Below are positions 62,759-64,000 of a DNA stretch of 64,000 nt, one piece after another. The notes below the pieces were generated by a model. That model made no database searches. It worked only from the letters and a program-made list of their open reading frames with translations, and was not told where the DNA came from. Where the stretch lies: the NCBI RefSeq assembly GCF_003258365.1, contig NZ_QHKM01000001.1, positions 1,426,001-1,490,000 of the forward strand, read 5' to 3'. This stretch comes from Hymenobacter edaphi. Its GTDB lineage: Bacteria; Bacteroidota; Bacteroidia; Cytophagales; Hymenobacteraceae. Made by a program: the position numbers and the translations under genes. Numbering within the stretch: the stretch's first letter is position 1; every line of letters begins with the position of its first letter.

Positions 62759-63005
62759 CACTCCGGCAAAGAACGGCGCCGGGGGCGGCCCCGCGGCGGG
62801 CGCCGATACGGATTTGGGGCCGCAATAAATACGGATTTTGCAGTCGACGAGTCCCGGCTTGCCAATCCGGCAAAGCGGCACTTACCCAGCCACTGATTTC
62901 GCAATCAAAGGCTTATCTTTTCTGAAGCTTCGTGCGTATCAACCGTACCGGTTGCTTCCCGCGGCCGGCATTGCCTCCGCTCACTTGCTCCGCCCCTTCC
63001 CACCC

Positions 63006-63332
63006 ATGGATGTCTACCACGAAATTCTGCCCGACCGCTACGTCCTGCTGCTGACGGACAGCGCCTCGCCCGCCGCCGGCTCGGCCGCCGACAACCTCGC
63101 CCGCTGCCTGCTGCAGGCCTACCGCAGCGGCAAGGCCAGCGTCTGGATTGACTGCAGCCGCCTGCACCACCTGCCCGCCGCCGCCCGCGACCTGCTGCTG
63201 CGCTACCAGAAGCGCCTGGGCCGCCAATCGGTGCGCCTCGTGCTTGGCCCGGCCTCCCTGGCCGTGCGCCAGGCCTTTGCCGACGTGGCCCCGGAAGCCC
63301 GGCCCGAAATGGCCGAGGAGGAGCCGGCCTGA
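63006..63332 (+). CDS. STAS-like domain protein
   Basis: A 108-residue cytosolic protein. The pattern YVLLLTDSAS... ADNLARCLLQAYRSGKASVWIDCSRLHHLPAAARDLLLRYQKRLGRQSVRLVLGPASLAVRQAF follows the alpha/beta layout of STAS/anti-anti-sigma domains, although the usual phosphorylatable Ser is replaced around LHHLP. The C-terminus is Glu-rich. ATG 63006 gives the normal start. No anti-sigma kinase is adjacent, so its partner is unknown. It precedes the ABC exporter gene by 73 bp. Confidence 0.65.
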   Translation: MDVYHEILPDRYVLLLTDSASPAAGSAADNLARCLLQAYRSGKASVWIDCSRLHHLPAAARDLLLRYQKRLGRQSVRLVLGPASLAVRQAFADVAPEARPEMAEEEPA

Positions 63333-63405
63333 GCACGCCGGCCGCGGGAAAACTTCTACCGGTGCGGCTGGTTGTTGGGGGACCGTTCTCCCCTACCTTC
63401 CTCCC

Positions 63406-64000
63406 ATGAAACTGCTGTTTGGTTACCTGCGCCACTACTGGGGCTTGTTGGCGCTGGCGTTGCTGCTGGCGGCCATCAACCAGGTTTTCTCCCTGCTCGA
63501 CCCGTATATTTTTCGGCAGATCATCGACCGGCACGTGACGCCCGCGCTGGGCAGCCCGGTGCTGCCCACGCTGAGCGCGTTTCTGCTGGGCGGCGCGGGC
63601 CTGCTCGTGCTCAAAGCCATGGGCGTGGCCATGGTATCGCGCATTGCCAAGAACTTCCAGGACTACTACGTCAACGTCATCACCCAGCGCCTGGGCGCGC
63701 AGCTCTACGCCGACGGGCTGAGCCACTCGCTGGATCTGCCCTACCAGGTATTCGAGGATCAGCGCTCGGGCGAGACGCTGGGCAAGCTGCAGAAGGTGCG
63801 CACCGACGTGGAGAAGCTCATCCAGAACTTCGTGAACGTGCTGTTCACCTCGCTGGTGGGCATCATCTTCGTGATGTGGTACGCCGCTACGGTGTACTGG
63901 CCCATCGCGCCGGTGTACTTCCTGACGATTCCGCTGCTGGGCACCGTCAGTTCCCTGCTGAGCAAGAAAATCAAGGTGGTGCAGAAAACCATCGTGGCTG
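63406..64000 (+). CDS. ABC transporter transmembrane/ATP-binding protein, cut by window end
   Basis: The first 198 codons of an exporter of the MsbA/multidrug type. The visible part is the ABC membrane domain: MKLLFGYLRHYWGLLALALLLAAINQVFSLLDPYIFRQIIDRHV, a second helix pair around LSAFLLGGAGLLVLKAMGVAM, the coupling region LDLPYQVFEDQRSGETLGKLQKVRTDVEKLIQNF and a third helix pair (LFTSLVGIIFVMWYAAT and WPIAPVYFLTIPLLG). The nucleotide-binding domain lies beyond the window. A TACCTTCC box ends 4 nt before the ATG, so it may be leaderless. Confidence 0.9.
   Translation, partial: MKLLFGYLRHYWGLLALALLLAAINQVFSLLDPYIFRQIIDRHVTPALGSPVLPTLSAFLLGGAGLLVLKAMGVAMVSRIAKNFQDYYVNVITQRLGAQLYADGLSHSLDLPYQVFEDQRSGETLGKLQKVRTDVEKLIQNFVNVLFTSLVGIIFVMWYAATVYWPIAPVYFLTIPLLGTVSSLLSKKIKVVQKTIVA

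Overview
The window looks like high-GC chromosome of a Bacteroidota member of the order Cytophagales, most likely Hymenobacter or a close relative. The support is a type IX secretion (T9SS) C-terminal sorting domain, fused ABC permease/M1 peptidase, MutS2, TIGR02757, SUI1/YciH, FucP-type and SIMPL proteins, and promoters with the Bacteroidota -7 box TAnnTTTG instead of TATAAT. Start codons mostly lack Shine-Dalgarno sequences. Several sit 5-7 nt behind the -7 box, which predicts leaderless mRNAs. The genus assignment is inference from composition and gene content.

Layout. 0.1-10.5 kb: a DAC (c-di-AMP cyclase-like) protein, an aldo/keto reductase beside a quadruple half-site operator-like palindrome, DUF4112, a lipoprotein-SCO1-cytochrome c cassette, SseB, DUF2062, YihY and a DbpA-like RNA helicase. 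10.6-15.7 kb: an ABC exporter whose permease is fused to an M1 peptidase, divergent from a small LMW-PTP-like gene. 16-21.2 kb: a secreted GH2 enzyme followed by a second secreted glycosidase broken by one in-frame TAG. 21.4-24.2 kb: an IS5-type element with A8 frameshift, a MtfA-like peptidase, a 21-bp minisatellite coding for heptapeptides, and the remnant of a SUKH (SMI1/KNR4) gene. 24.2-35.2 kb: M2 peptidase, esterase, pirin, XRE-S24 regulator, a three-gene operon with two paralogous 'NDEWW' exported proteins, and RecQ. 35.3-51.3 kb: SIMPL protein, a DUF4180-methyltransferase fusion, an RNA methyltransferase, sugar permease, MurB, MutS2, TIGR02757, LysM protein, KdsB, SUI1, lipid kinase and GapA.

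51.6-58.5 kb is a phenylacetate degradation cluster: a TetR regulator (PaaR-like), paaE, paaA, paaB, paaC, paaD, paaH and paaY. A site before paaA matches CNAACGNNCGTTNG exactly (the PaaR operator as I recall it from Thermus), and a relaxed copy lies before the regulator, so one repressor plausibly controls itself and the epoxidase genes. The ligase, isomerase, hydrolase and thiolase steps (PaaK, PaaG, PaaZ, PaaJ) are not in the window. 58.8-62 kb holds two cupins, an acetyltransferase, a cyclophilin-like protein and an AraC regulator. 62.3-62.5 kb has two identical tRNA-Glu genes with promoter and terminator. The window ends inside an ABC exporter gene.

A family of long inverted repeats (ends GTCATnCTGAGC or GTCATGTCGAGC) occupies many intergenic gaps; one copy inside the paa cluster supplies the ATG of paaD. 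I see no CRISPR array, rRNA, prophage or clearly novel multi-gene defence system. The most unusual items are the regulatory palindromes, the repeat family, the SUKH remnant with minisatellite, the DUF4180 fusion and the NDEWW pair.
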